Shown: positions 52,498 to 63,871 of the stretch, one piece after another
Position numbering within the stretch: position 1 is the stretch's first letter
Layout of the letters: each line of letters begins with the position of its first letter
Assembly (NCBI RefSeq): GCF_027942865.1
Contig: NC_134522.1
Location: forward strand, 7,050,849-7,114,848
Source: Odontesthes bonariensis
Taxonomy: Eukaryota; Chordata; Actinopteri; Atheriniformes; Atherinopsidae
DNA length: 64,000 nt
Reading direction: 5' to 3'
Position numbers and translations under genes: made by a program
The notes under the pieces: model-generated
What the model was told of the DNA's origin: nothing
What the model saw: the letters and a program-made list of their open reading frames with translations, nothing else
Databases searched by the model: none

Positions 52498-52910
52498 GGC
52501 GTTGAACGGGGGGGGGGCCCTAAGGGAAATTTTCTTCTTCTTTCGTTTTAATTTTTTTTTTTTTTAAATAATGTCAATATGTTGGTAATTTATGCAAATC
52601 CAATGTTCTCTGGAAATACATCTGTTGAAATGTATATCCCAGCCTGCAAATAGGCTATAATCTATATCAGACACCCCCATTATCAGTGCGCATTGGTTTA
52701 GATTGTACATGCGCAATAAATTTCACTCACTTCATTATTAGGCATTAAACACAGCAGCCAGCACATGAAAGATGTCATCCAAAAAAAATAAATAAATCAG
52801 GCTTTCAGAAAAGAAAGGCAAGAGAGACAGAGGAAACAAAATGAAGGAAAGCAACTGGTGACTGATTTCTTTCCCAAGAAAGGTGTCAAAATTACAGCCT
52901 ACAGTAACTG
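52498..52910 (+). mobile_element. 5' fragment of a hAT element with start of a transposase
   Basis: The left part ('gggggggggccctaaggg') resembles the GGGCCC-rich end of hAT family 1 (16987 and 22452). From 52773 the plus strand encodes a broken N terminus rich in Lys/Arg (KSGFQKRKARETEETK in one frame) of the kind that begins hAT/ZMYM-like transposases. Frame breaks and the absence of downstream domains mark it as dead. Confidence 0.4.
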
Positions 52911-53928
52911 ATTATCCCGTTCCATACCACTGTGATCGCAGCCAAAGTCAAATAATTAAAAAATAATCTCTCATTTTGTTGGCTACCACATAATTGTGAT
53001 ATAGAAGCCATATTTGTCTTAAATGTATTTATTTTCATAATAACTATTAGCCTATACAAGTGTCCCAAAAGCCTAACGTAGGGTGGATGTTGGTTCAAAT
53101 ATGCATGGTAGTGGTTGTTCCTGGGGCGCCCCTGCCTGTACCCTGGGTCTGGATTTCCCACCGTCCGGTCTCTGGTCCTCCGTCCTTCAGGTGTAGCCTG
53201 GACGTGACAGACAGCTGCCAGCGGTGGCCTGGTTTCACACCTTGGCTGTGTGCCCCCCCCACCAGCCTGGGAAACCACAGGCCACCAGGCTGGCGCCAGC
53301 CTGTACGGCTTAGAGCAGGGCAGCCGGCCCAATCAATACCTCTGCATTTCCTGTCCATTTGCTCAGGTCTCTTCATTAATAATTACTGCTTGGCGGAGCT
53401 TCAATGCTCTCGCTGGCTGGGCCAAGGGGAGAGGCTGGGTGACCTTTCCCCGCCCCTGGGCTGACTTGGATCACACACACACAGGCACGGGGACCAGCAT
53501 AATAAGGCAACATCAATGACATTACTCCTGATTCACGTCCGTCCCACCTCTGCAGAGAGAGCGTCGCACCCGACTCTATAATATACTCTGTGCAGCTGTG
53601 CTTATCGGCAGCGCCACATACCTGGTAGAACACGACTTTGAGACATTTTTACAACTAATTTGGATGCTGCGGCTCTTCAATTTGGCAAAAAGCCACGACA
53701 TCCAGAGGCTACGATTTCCGAGCAGGCTGAACCGATCCTTCGAAACGGGTGAAATGTTCACAGAATGAGTGCTGCTCACGGCACATTTTCCAGGTGACTG
53801 TAAACAATCCTTCAAAACATCTTAATTTATGTCGGGCCTGCTATGTGGCGCTGCAGATAAGGAAGGCAACAATAAGCATGAAGAGGAGGAAGAGTATCAG
53901 AGCTGACAAAACGCAGAGGTGATGTGTC

Positions 53929-53934
53929 TTTATT
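53929..53934 (-). terminator. Polyadenylation signal for pdss2
   Basis: AATAAA on the minus strand about 108 nt after the pdss2 stop codon at 54042-54044. Confidence 0.6.
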
Positions 53935-54041
53935 TTTCCAGGTTTCACACGGTTTTCTCCAGACGTGAGGCCAGCGTCCGGATTGAAACGAGTCAAATTC
54001 ATCTGTCAAGTGTCTCGGCTCTCCTCGTGGGCGCGTCCGGG

Positions 54042-55782
54042 TCAGAATTTGGTGATGGCGGAGGCGATGTTCTCCAAGGCGGATCGAGCCTCAGAGGAGG
54101 GGAAAGCCTGGATGGCCTCCAGCGCCTTGTTGCTATGGTAACCGCACAAGTCCACCGCCGAGCTCACGCCTTTCTCCGACTTCACCGCTGCCAAAAGCTG
54201 CGGATGAAAACACAACATTAGTTTGTCGTGTTCGTGTCAGTGCTGCCACGATCCAGCCGTCAACATAATAAACTGCAGAGAGCCGGAGAAAGTTAGCTTA
54301 AAGGAAGAGGAAGAGAAGAGAGGAAAAATAGGGCTTTTCTTTTAATTACAGGGAAAAAACACTGTGACATGTTTGTGTGAATGGATGCTGCCTGTGGTAC
54401 CACTGAAGGCAGCGTTCCACATTTAACTACAGGGGGGGAAATATCAGTCTCATCACCGCCTTTTTTGATTTTGATTGATTGATTTTTATTTTCGAACATG
54501 TATAAAAAAAAGAAAATGTTTGTAAGTATTTGTACATACAAAAGTAAGAAAAAGAGAAATAATAAAAAATTCAATCACATAAAGTGCTAATACATAACAA
54601 AACATCACACATTGTTCGAAAAAGGAACGGGAAGAAGTACAATACTCTCTTTTAGTTTCCCACCCCTTTTTAACTACTCTTCAGTTTGTAAATATCCTAA
54701 CTACTATACACCTATATAAATATATGCCATATATACACTTCCTAAATATCTAAATAAATATATAATCACAAAAATAAATATATACTACACACATATCCTT
54801 GTAAATATAAATGTAAATATGAATATATATATATATAACTATCCCCATAAATAAATATATACCATATATACCATATACTAATTAAATTACAATATAACAA
54901 TTAACCCTATTCTATTCATGTATCTATCCCTCTTCGTCCTCCGTTAACATACTTCCTCTTCCATGTACTTGTTTAAAAATATTTTTTTGTACCTTTTTTT
55001 AAACAGAATTATATTTGCACTTTGTTTTATTTCTGTCTCCAGACTGCTCCACAAAGTCCCCCCACAGCTCGATACGCACATGCTTTTCATATTTGTTCGG
55101 ACCTTTGGTTTCCCCTTTTGTGTTTCCTGGTCAGCAAAGTAAGCATTAAGCCTGGCTCTCCGAAAACACACGCAACACAGCGTTATTTCAGATAAGACAA
55201 AGTGGAAGTCAAATCAGGCCAAACAGCAGCTTTAAGTTTGCAGACTTTGGATTTAACAGCGTTCCTGCTGCCGTGCTGCGACATCATTTCGCTGAGGGCG
55301 TTTTGGCTCATGAATTCAGGAGGTGGAAAAGCCCCGTAGGTCTTCCTTCTTCTGAAAAAACTGCAGGTGTCAAACTCCTTTTTATGTATTCAGAAATAAA
55401 GAATAAAAAAAATCCTCATTTTATTCTGCTTCGGCTTCATGCTCCCTCATCTCTTATCATCCCCCATCCTCCCCGTTTGCACGTCACATTTAGTAAACTT
55501 CTTTACACTTTACAAGCGGATCCTTCTGTATTTGCAGCAGCCTCAAAACTCTCGTGCAAAGAAAGATAAACCTAATTGTACCCAAGCTGGACTTTAGATT
55601 TACAGGTGGAAAACTGTAAGAATAGCAGTATTTTGGGGTAAAATATTGAGAGGCACAAAAATCTTTGCAGTCGGACCCATACGGAGCGAGAGCACCGTGA
55701 CTGACAACTGCTAGACAACTAAAATCTGAAGTAATAGTGCAATGATCAGGCAAATGATCCCATTTACAACCGACAGGCTGAG

Positions 55783-55826
<44 letters not shown>

Positions 55827-58800
55827 TCTCATCAACACATCTCTCTTAGAAATCTTGTTAGAGGAAAACAACAGCACAGACATTACAGAGGAGCTTTCTG
55901 TCCTTTCTTTAAGGAGTCTTCAGGAATAGTTCTCCAGGCTTCTTGAAGGACATCCCAAAGCTCTTCTTTGGATGTGGGCTGCCTTTTGTTCCGTTCTCTG
56001 CCAACATGATCCCACACTGCTTCAGTAATAGTTTTTTCTTAAGGACATCACTTTCAGATCCTGTTCATCTGCTGTAGATAGTTCTTTAGGCCTGACACTT
56101 CTTCTTTTGTCCTCCACTTGTCCAGTTTCCTCAAATGTTTTAAGGACACACTGCACACCATGCTGAGATATGCCAAGTTTTCAGCTAACAGCTCTTTGGG
56201 AATCACCTTGTTGCTGCAGAAATCCTGTTTTCTGTCTGTCAGACTGTGTTATCTTTGCTGTTTTTCACAGATGTAACGAAAGAAACGGGAACAAATCTTA
56301 ATTTCAGTCTAAAACCCACAAAGAGCTTCTAGATTATTCATTTCTGGTGGCATAAAACAGTTTAATCATTTCATTTATATTAATTGTTCCATATTTAGTC
56401 ATTAGATTATATCTTATATTCCTTTTTAAGCTTTAAATGGAATCTTATTTACTTTTTCGTGATGTTGTATAACATATAATTCTTATTATTGTCAGTTTTT
56501 TTCCTACTTTCCTAATTTTAGACGTGATAACGTTAATTTTTTGGGGATTAGGATTTTTTTTAAACTGAATTTCTTATATTAATTTGACTCTTTTGGTAAC
56601 TGAAAGCAGTTTTAACGTAAATGTACAACAAAGTTGAAACTATGAAGCTGTTTTTCACACATGCAGCTAAAGAAATGGGAACAAATGATATGTCTCTGTG
56701 ACAGGCTGCTGGGAACAAAGTGCCTAAAGATACAATTTAAAATGGCTTCTTTGCCAAGTTGTCTGTTCTGTGTGGACACAACACTGGTTCATCCCTTGAG
56801 TTAGGAGCCTTTTTCCTGCCTGAATAGTTCATAGGTCAGAGTTAAGTGGCTTAACAAACACACATATTCCTCTGAAAATGGTCAGGTACAAGAACTGGAG
56901 AAAACAGGTGGTCCTGAAAGATGTGACACAACTAAAAAGGTGGCATCCTTTCTATAACGTTGACTCTCTGTTATTACACAGTAGCTGCAAAGATTCTGGT
57001 GCCTCTCAGTACCTCACCACATGCGAGGGAAAATGGGGTGAAAGAGATCCGCTAAGTTGTCCCAATCATCATGAATTCAAATTGTATTGAATGAAAGCAA
57101 AGATTTTAATCCCCCCCCCACGTCCCCTCACTTCTTCTTCTCTGTAAAAACTTCTCTCCCCTTTTCGGCTGAAGGAGATTCTCTCACAATGCCACTGTCT
57201 CAGAGCCTCGGTGTCTCCTCCACAAATAGGCCTCTGAAACTAATCCTTCCTGCTCTGGTTTCAGACGGGACCAGATAACCTCCCCCCACCCCCCCCACCA
57301 TACCGACACACCGCCAGACCCCTTCTCTGTAGCTTCAGTGTCTTTTTGCACCCCGATCGGTCCCCTTCTTGCCTCACACATTGACTTTGGAAAGCTCATT
57401 TCTCAACTTTGATATGAGTTACAGTGAAAAGACATCCTGCTCGTTTCTGATGTAGTGACTGACTGCAAAGAGGAATAAGTGTTCAAGGGCTGCGAATGTT
57501 GTGAATTAACAGCAGGAATGATTCAAGAGTAAAGCAAACTAAATGAAGGAGCAGAAAAAAGGGGAATCTTTGAGCTTACCTTTGAGTAATCCGGTTGGTT
57601 TCTCAAAGTTTTCGCCTTGATAAGAGGACAGAAAAGAAAGTTATTATCAGATATATTACTCATGGTACAGAACGATTCTATTCAAGGCACATGGTCAAAT
57701 CTGTCACTGTATCCTGTAACAATATCCGGCCCACACGGGGATGAAACTGTCATCACTGCTCCAGTTTCCAAACGCAATGAAGAAATTCATCCTCTGCAAA
57801 GCCTCTTTTATGTCATAAAATCTATTTTTTCCTCAAGCACGAGCTCGATTAAAAACCGATGAAAACTATTCCAAACTACATAAAGTTTTTGCAAGAGACA
57901 TTTTAAAACTTCCTCCTTACGATGTTGGGGCATCAAGGGGTGCAAATTGTGAAATTAAACCAAAATGGCGGTGAAATGGCGGCCCGCTGCAGAGCAGGTG
58001 TTCAGGCTGGGAGTGCGACATGTGACATCTTTGGGTGGCAGTTTTAAGTGAAAAGGTGATTCTTATTTCTATGTGATAAATTAAATCTGTTTAACTTCAT
58101 CTCGTTTTTAATTTCCTCCAGTGGGTCGCCTTAAATCTTAAAGGCTGAATGATATTTAAATGCTTAAATCAGACTGAAGAAGTCTAACTGAAACCTGGAT
58201 TTCATGTTTCTGGGGTTCAATCTTGAGGTTTCTTCCCCATGTTAGAAATGTTTCTGTCCTCTCCAAATGAAGGTTTTGTTTTATTTTAAATCTCTACTCA
58301 CAATGACAAAATGACTTCATCTCCGACGCCCAATCACAATCTCCCCCACCTCCCCCCCAACCTCTATTTTAGTATGGTGTCCCTTTTCTTTTAAGGAATC
58401 GTGGTCTCCTACCCCTTCATCACGGGTGTCATTTGACCCCGACAGAGATATGACACCTACTCAACCTGCCACAAATAAAAATGGAGGAACATTTATCATC
58501 TCAGAGCCACATGTGAACCCTTTTTTGCATAAACTAACAGCTGCTCTGGACACATTGAACAGTATTGTCTAATCATTTCTGAAGCCTTGTGATTTAGACG
58601 GTGAGAACAGTTTACATGACACTACAAAAAAACTAATTATTGTGTTAGACATGTTGAGGGTCAAATCACTCTCGCATGTACACGCTCAACTCGACTCAGA
58701 TGAGCTCTGGAGCTCCAAAGTTGAACTTTGATGCAAAACCAGTCGAGTTTAAGCGTATATTAGTACAAATAAAGCCGCTCTCATTCGCATACCTTTCGGT

Positions 58801-61800
58801 TTCTTCAGTCAGACGGCTGAACACGTCAGCATTTGAGATTGAAAAGCAGCTCATGAAGAATTCGTTTCAACTCGTGATCAATACCGTCGCTCTGCTCTGA
58901 TAAAATCCTGATTTTATAACGGGAGATTGGACTGAAGACAAGTTTCGGTGCAATCTGTTGGTTTCCTTAGCTGGGAAATTGTTTTTGAATCGGCTCTATA
59001 TGAATGAATTGGATTATTTTTTATAAATAATTAGGATTACAATGAATTGAATTCCAATTGGCTTGAATTGGACTTTATTATTTAAGTGCCTTGAGATGAC
59101 ATTTGTTGTATTTGGCGCTTTATAAATAAAACTGAATTGAATAACGGCGTCTTGAACGTTTTTCAAGAAGCCCTTTGAATTGTTTTGTACATGAAATGTG
59201 CTATACAAATAAATTTGATTCGATTTGATTTGATATGTGTACCCTGCCTCTCGCCCCCCCCCGTGACCCTAAATTGGATTAAGCAGGTATAGAAAATGGA
59301 TAGATGTTAATAGGACTGTATGTTCTATTTAAATATGATGAAACAGACACTTACTGTCACTCAACTGTAAATGTAAGATAACGACACATCCAGTTATTTA
59401 AAAAAAACACAGCATCAGACCTTCTGAGCTATACCTGTTGCAGCTGCTGATGCCACCTCTCTCTGCCGACGATCTGACGGTGGAAAACCACCGGGGCGGC
59501 GCTCAAGCTGAACGACGTCGCCTCTCCCATCCCGCTCCTCACAAACGGCTGCAGGTCAGAGTTCAGCTACAGAGAGGCAGAACACACGAGGAGTCAACGA
59601 CACTGGGATTCTGCTGCGCAACTTCCAGGCTGCCAATTAAACACAGCACAGCGAGGCCGCGTTCTGCCTGCCAACGCTCAGAGATCTCACTAATGAGCGG
59701 TGAGGTGAAAACATGGTGAAAGAAACAACCGGCCTGATGAGGACAGATCTCCTTCAAAGACCTTATTTCTGCTTCCTCCCATGCTGAGATCCCCTGCAGC
59801 CGCCGAGGCCCCGCGGCAGGGGAGGACGCACTACTACAGCCCAGCGAGTGGGATCATTATGAATGACTTCACCAGCAAGATTCAGCTGTTAAATTACACC
59901 CTAATGACATCTAGGCTCAGAACAAACCAAACTTTGTCCCGATTCCCCAATTTTAATGTCCGATTAACCCTAATCCCTGATAGGGGACATTTTTGTCCAC
60001 TTGGGGTGTACTTTCTCCTCTAATTTCACACTGGAAATAGTGATACTCATCATATTTGGTCCAGTTGTACATTTTTGACTATTTTTTCGAATTTCAAACA
60101 CACATATACAATGCAATTTTTTATAGTGTAGAAAAAAACCTCCTTAATTTCTGAAAAGGGACATTTTTGTCCCCATTTAAAATTACCTAAAAACATCATA
60201 TGTTAATATTTTTTTCCGCTTTTTTTCCGGTAGATCTTTTATTCCACTTCAGTTCTGATTATAACTACCAAGTTTTCAATTATTTTCAAAAATTTAACCC
60301 TTTAAATACTGGTTTATATGATGTAAACGCCAATTTCTGTAAAAAAAAAAAAAAAAACTCATAAAAACTGCTATATTTTCAATATATAGAATGCAAAGTG
60401 GAATTGTTGAGGGGGGATAATTATGGTCTGGGATATGTCAATGATCAGCAACAACATTGATTTTTAGGGATTTAAATTTTTTTATGCTATGTCTGACTTA
60501 AACCTCCTTAATTTCTGAAAAGGGACATTTTTGTCCCCTTTAAAACGACCTAAAAACACAATATATTAATCCCCAATTTTAATGTCCGATTAATATATGT
60601 TTAAAGTTGTACGTCCAAATCTGTTTTTGGTTAAAAATCCGCTCCAGTGTGAAGCATTTGAAGCATAAAGTCGAAATAAAACGGAACCAATTACTCATGC
60701 AGTCAGACACTGTTGCTGCATGTAGATCCCTTTATTTAACCTGATCACAGTCCAAAAAAAAGCAGATAAATAAGCCCGAAGACTCAATTAAAGCCCCGGG
60801 AAGCTGATCTAAAACTGCCCGAGACTGACCCAAATACATATATTTATTATTCTTAAATGTTTCTATTTTAGAAATGGGGGCTGAGCTTCTCACAGAGAAT
60901 GTGAAACTAACAGCTTTAAAGACAGCCGACGTGATGATTTGCCAACTTCGACTGGCTGGACTTGATTCGCTGACTCCTTTGCTTGAGAAAAGAAGCAGTG
61001 ACAGAATTATTCATTCAACACCAAAGAATATAATCCCCTTATTGCCATCACGAGAGGCTAAAAAATTTTTTTAATAAAAAACACCAATGAAGTGACTTAT
61101 GCACAGAAAAAAGTATTAACTGTGTTAAAAAGTGTGAGGGTGTTTTTCTTTACCATCACACATTTGTGGGCGTCAGTCGGGACAAAAGCAAAATAATGAA
61201 AATCCACTGAAATAACCAGTAATCCTATTTTCTGTCTGTCAAACTGTGTTATCTTTGCTGTTTTTAGCAGATTAATCTAAACAACACAGGCTGCTGGGAA
61301 CAAAGTGCCTTCTTTGCCAAGTTTTCTGTTCTGTGTGGACACAACACTGGTTCATCCCTTGAGTTAGGAGCCTTTTTTATGCCTGAATGGTTCATAGGTC
61401 AGAGTTAAGTGGCTTAACAAACACACTAATTCCCCTGAAAATGGTCAGGAATAAGAACTGGACTGAAAATGAGTGAAAAAAGCAGCAAATGTCTTCAGAA
61501 AGCCTGGAGAGCTATACAATTGCTCAAGACCACTTTAAAAGATTACAAGGGATAGCTCCAGACTTTTGCACAGCAATAGCTAAAACAAGCTAACATATCA
61601 ATCATGGTCATTTATTTATAGAAGAAAAGTTGTTGCTTTATGTGTTGGTGGTAAAAGTAAGTGATTTTTTTTATCTATTCCTCTCTCAGGTGTCTATATT
61701 TAGTGTCTGATAAATGTTTTGGACAACGTTTCTACTTTAAATCCTTTAAATTAGGGGAAAGACTAAAACACAAATGCAGAAATCTCACATGAGAAGTAAC

Positions 61801-63048
61801 CAGCACTGTGGGTGAGTTCTGATTTTATGTGAAATTCAACAACGATTACATTGAAAAGTGGACTGTATCAGCTGGACACTTGGATCGGACTCACCTTGTG
61901 GCCCAGCGACAGGTGTTTGCCGTACAGGTAGGCCAGTCTTTGGGCCTCCTTCTCGTGTTGGGCGAGCTGCATGGCAGCTTGACAGCTCTTGGCGAGCAGC
62001 GCCCCGTGGGACAGGAACGTCTGCTCCTCCCAGGACGCCACGTCGACGCCGTCGCTGGGACCATCCTGCAGAGCAAACAGTGGCAGAGACCGCAGGGCTG
62101 AGCGTTCACTGCTTCCACTGTACGACTTCAAAGTTCCCACAGAGCACCTCACAGCTTCTCACTAAAAACAAACCCCACTTTCTGTGTGATCTTATTTTCG
62201 GCGGGTAAACGGTTGAGCAACAGCACGTCTAACACAGTTATTCCAAACATATTGAAAGACACTTAAGCTCAAACAGGGCTGCTGAACACTTCAAACTTTG
62301 ACTTGAGTTTGGTAAAATGAACTGTAAAGGCCCAGTTTACACAGTAATTCTGCATTTTAATGACTTTTTCTTCCAGGATAAACAACAAAAACCTTTGCTT
62401 TTACTCTTAGAAGTTCACAGCAGATCCTAGAAACAGAGTAATTAAAGGAAACTCTTGCTCACTGGCACCTGACGGCACTGTAGTCCATCTGAATAAAGGG
62501 AGGCTCTCTTAATTCTTAATTTATCTTGAAGTTCTCTGGTTTTCCCTCTCATTAATAGTCAGCTAGTAGTGCCTACTGTCAGAATCAATCACACAGGAGC
62601 ATTCAGCTCCTATTCTGCTCAAAGCCGAAGCCAACTTTTTAATCTTAAAGCACCAAAACTCTGCAACTTTATTTTCTCAAGACCTCTGAATCAATTCCAC
62701 TGCACTATTATCTTGTTAAAGACTGACACTGATGTCATTATATGCACTTTTTGCCAGCAAATGACACAAAAACACCATAAGACACCCAGAAGTGCAGTGT
62801 TTTGGGCTATTTTTCAGTGCTTTCTGACTTACCAGCCCTTGTTTTTAGCCCCATTCTTTCCTACTGAAGAGTCAAATACATCCAAACCGGTCTCAATTAT
62901 ATCATTGAAATGCTGAAAAACCTCTATAGTTTCTGTTTGTTGCTGGATTGTAGAGGAAGAATTAATTATTTACCTCAGCATTGATGTTATTCTCACTGTA
63001 GATTCCTTGAACTATATCCCCGATGGCGCTGGAGATCAGCTCAACAAC
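54042..63048 (-). CDS. pdss2: PDSS2, decaprenyl diphosphate synthase subunit 2, last five exons (partial)
   Basis: PDSS2 is the non-catalytic partner of PDSS1 in mitochondrial synthesis of the coenzyme Q isoprenoid tail. Exons (minus): 62974-63048, 61895-62065, 59435-59566, 57580-57615 and 54042-54197. They encode 189 aa in frame; the N-terminal half lies beyond the right edge. Landmarks: [79 protein letters not shown], the 12-residue exon [12 protein letters not shown], and the C terminus [19 protein letters not shown] ending ASAITKF. Each matches the corresponding human PDSS2 stretch. The Asp-rich motifs typical of PDSS1 are not expected in this subunit. It is transcribed in the same direction as bend3, as in human 6q21. 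Confidence 0.95.
54470..55185 (-). mobile_element. LINE 3' end with reverse-transcriptase C terminus (pdss2 intron)
   Basis: Read on the minus strand, 54944-55171 encodes a C-terminal tail of a non-LTR reverse transcriptase ([19 protein letters not shown], then [14 protein letters not shown]). This is the usual 'LW.SL...FK..LK..L' ending. It is followed by an AT-rich 3' UTR and ends in GATT repeats near 54470. 5'-truncated, as is normal for LINE copies. Confidence 0.65.
55788..55823. repeat. (AT)n microsatellite
   Basis: About 18 uninterrupted AT units directly abutting a Tc1-like fragment, in a pdss2 intron. Confidence 0.97.
55824..56300 (-). mobile_element. Tc1-like transposase remnant (reverse orientation)
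   Basis: On the minus strand, fragments read as the helix-turn-helix linker ([13 protein letters not shown]), then [15 protein letters not shown] and PGELFLKTP-like C-terminal material. The DDE core is mostly missing. It shares an N-terminal part with 51500-51895 but is joined differently. Confidence 0.65.
56640..56925. mobile_element. Tc1-like element 3' fragment
   Basis: Near copy of 1-200 ('aaagaaatgggaacaaatga' to 'gtcaggtacaagaactgg'), in a pdss2 intron. Confidence 0.65.
58920..59237 (+). mobile_element. Two LINE 3' tails in tandem
   Basis: 58920-59150 resembles the tail at 12436-12716 ('gtgccttgagatgacatt', 'ataaataaaactgaattg'). 59170-59237 is the end of a second family ('tgctatacaaataaatttg' then GATTTGATTT repeats). 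Located in the pdss2 intron between 57616 and 59434. Confidence 0.65.
60136..60555. repeat. Two direct copies of a ~70-bp motif with GGGACA-TTTT-TGTCCC hairpin
   Basis: 60136-60205 and 60500-60570 are near copies beginning 'aaacctccttaatttctgaa'. Each contains the inverted repeat GGGACATTTTTGTCCC (60158-60173 and 60522-60537). A third, one-base-imperfect hairpin lies at 59984-59999. 'ttttaatgtccgattaa' also occurs twice (about 59951 and 60575). Located in a pdss2 intron. Confidence 0.75.
61215..61580. mobile_element. Tc1-like element fragment
   Basis: It shares 'tctgtctgtcaaactgtgtt' and 'agttaagtggcttaacaaac' with the other family members and ends near 'gacttttgcacagcaat'. In a pdss2 intron just 3' of the exon at 61895. 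Confidence 0.65.
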
Positions 63049-63254
63049 CTGCCAAACACAGAAAAAAAAGCCTCCAAATTATTTGGTTTAGACATTTTTC
63101 AGCTTTTATGAGAGCCTTGGAAAAACAAACAACAGCACATCTGTCTGAAAGATGACTGGCACATCTGTCAAAAACGGGAAATTTCATTGAATTTTAGAGA
63201 AGTGATTCAAATGGAGTTTTGAAAACTTATTAAAACCCCTGATACAGCCTCTCA

Positions 63255-63430
63255 TTTCTTTATATTTAGCTTCTGAGCAATAGTTCTCCGGGCTTTCTGA
63301 AGGTTTTTAAAAGCTTTTCAAAAGCTTTTCTTTGGACATTTGCTGCTTTTTAACTCCTTTTCAGACCAGTTCTTGTACCTACCAATTTTCAGAGGAATAA
63401 GTGTTTTTTAAGCCACTTAACACAAAGCGA
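63255..63430. mobile_element. Tc1-like element fragment (reverse)
   Basis: It contains the family's 'caatagttctccgggctttc', 'tttggacatttgctgctttt' and 'gtttttta..agccacttaa' phrases in the opposite order to 61215-61580. In a pdss2 intron. Confidence 0.55.
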
Positions 63431-63522
63431 CCAAAAGGTGCTCAACATGTGGAAAAGCTCCAGGTGACGACCTAATGAAGCCGGCTGACAGAATGCCAAG
63501 AATGTGCGTTTATGTAATCATA

Positions 63523-63871
63523 TAGTCAAACCTCGGCTTTCGAAGACTTTTTTTGTCTAAATTTTGTCCCAGTTTTCGTACGTCCGTTGAGTTTGCCTCA
63601 CCCTGCGCGTTTATCCGAAACATTTCGTAATAATCTATGTTTTTTGTGCTTGTTTATAGCCACCAAGGGGCCAAAGAAAGTTATTTCTCATTGTTTTCTG
63701 TCTGTAAAACTATCGTTATTCTCTATAAAATGTAGTTTTTGTTCATATTTTTGGGGTCTGGAACAGATTAATTGGATTTACATTATTTCTTAAGGGAAAT
63801 ATTGCTTCAGTTTTCGTACATTCGGTCCGCGTCAGACTTTTTCGAACGGATTAATCACCGAGGTTCCACAG
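63523..63871. mobile_element. TcMar-Tigger/pogo-type MITE
   Basis: Ends TAGTCAAACCTCGGCTTTCG and, inverted, CTGTGGAACCTCGGTGATTA, bounded by TA at 63521-63522 and 63872-63873. The 'aacctcggttttcga' ends and the interior 'gaacagattaattgg' fit the Tigger group found across vertebrates. No transposase. Confidence 0.8.

Larger units (their letters stand above)
41077..54041. other. Intron/intergenic region between bend3 and pdss2
   Basis: The first 2.2 kb is probably the bend3 5' intron. From 43.5 kb to the end of pdss2 no conserved exon was recognised. Contents: Tc1-like fragments (43896-44230 and 51500-51895), copies of the AACCCCAATTCC-type element, a duplicated segment with 96-bp direct repeats (49190-50070), a MITE at 51912-52322, a hAT 5' fragment (52498-52910), and several GC-richer blocks that may be conserved regulatory elements (45200-45720, 48500-48640, 53260-53530). 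Confidence 0.5.

Noticed and set aside
53060-53464. GC-rich overlapping frames on both strands
   Set aside because: Simultaneous openness in several frames is explained by GC-rich composition; no conserved motif.
61868-62152. Full 94-codon frame around a pdss2 exon as a separate gene
   Set aside because: Only 61895-62065 is pdss2 exon; residues before and after are intron read-through.
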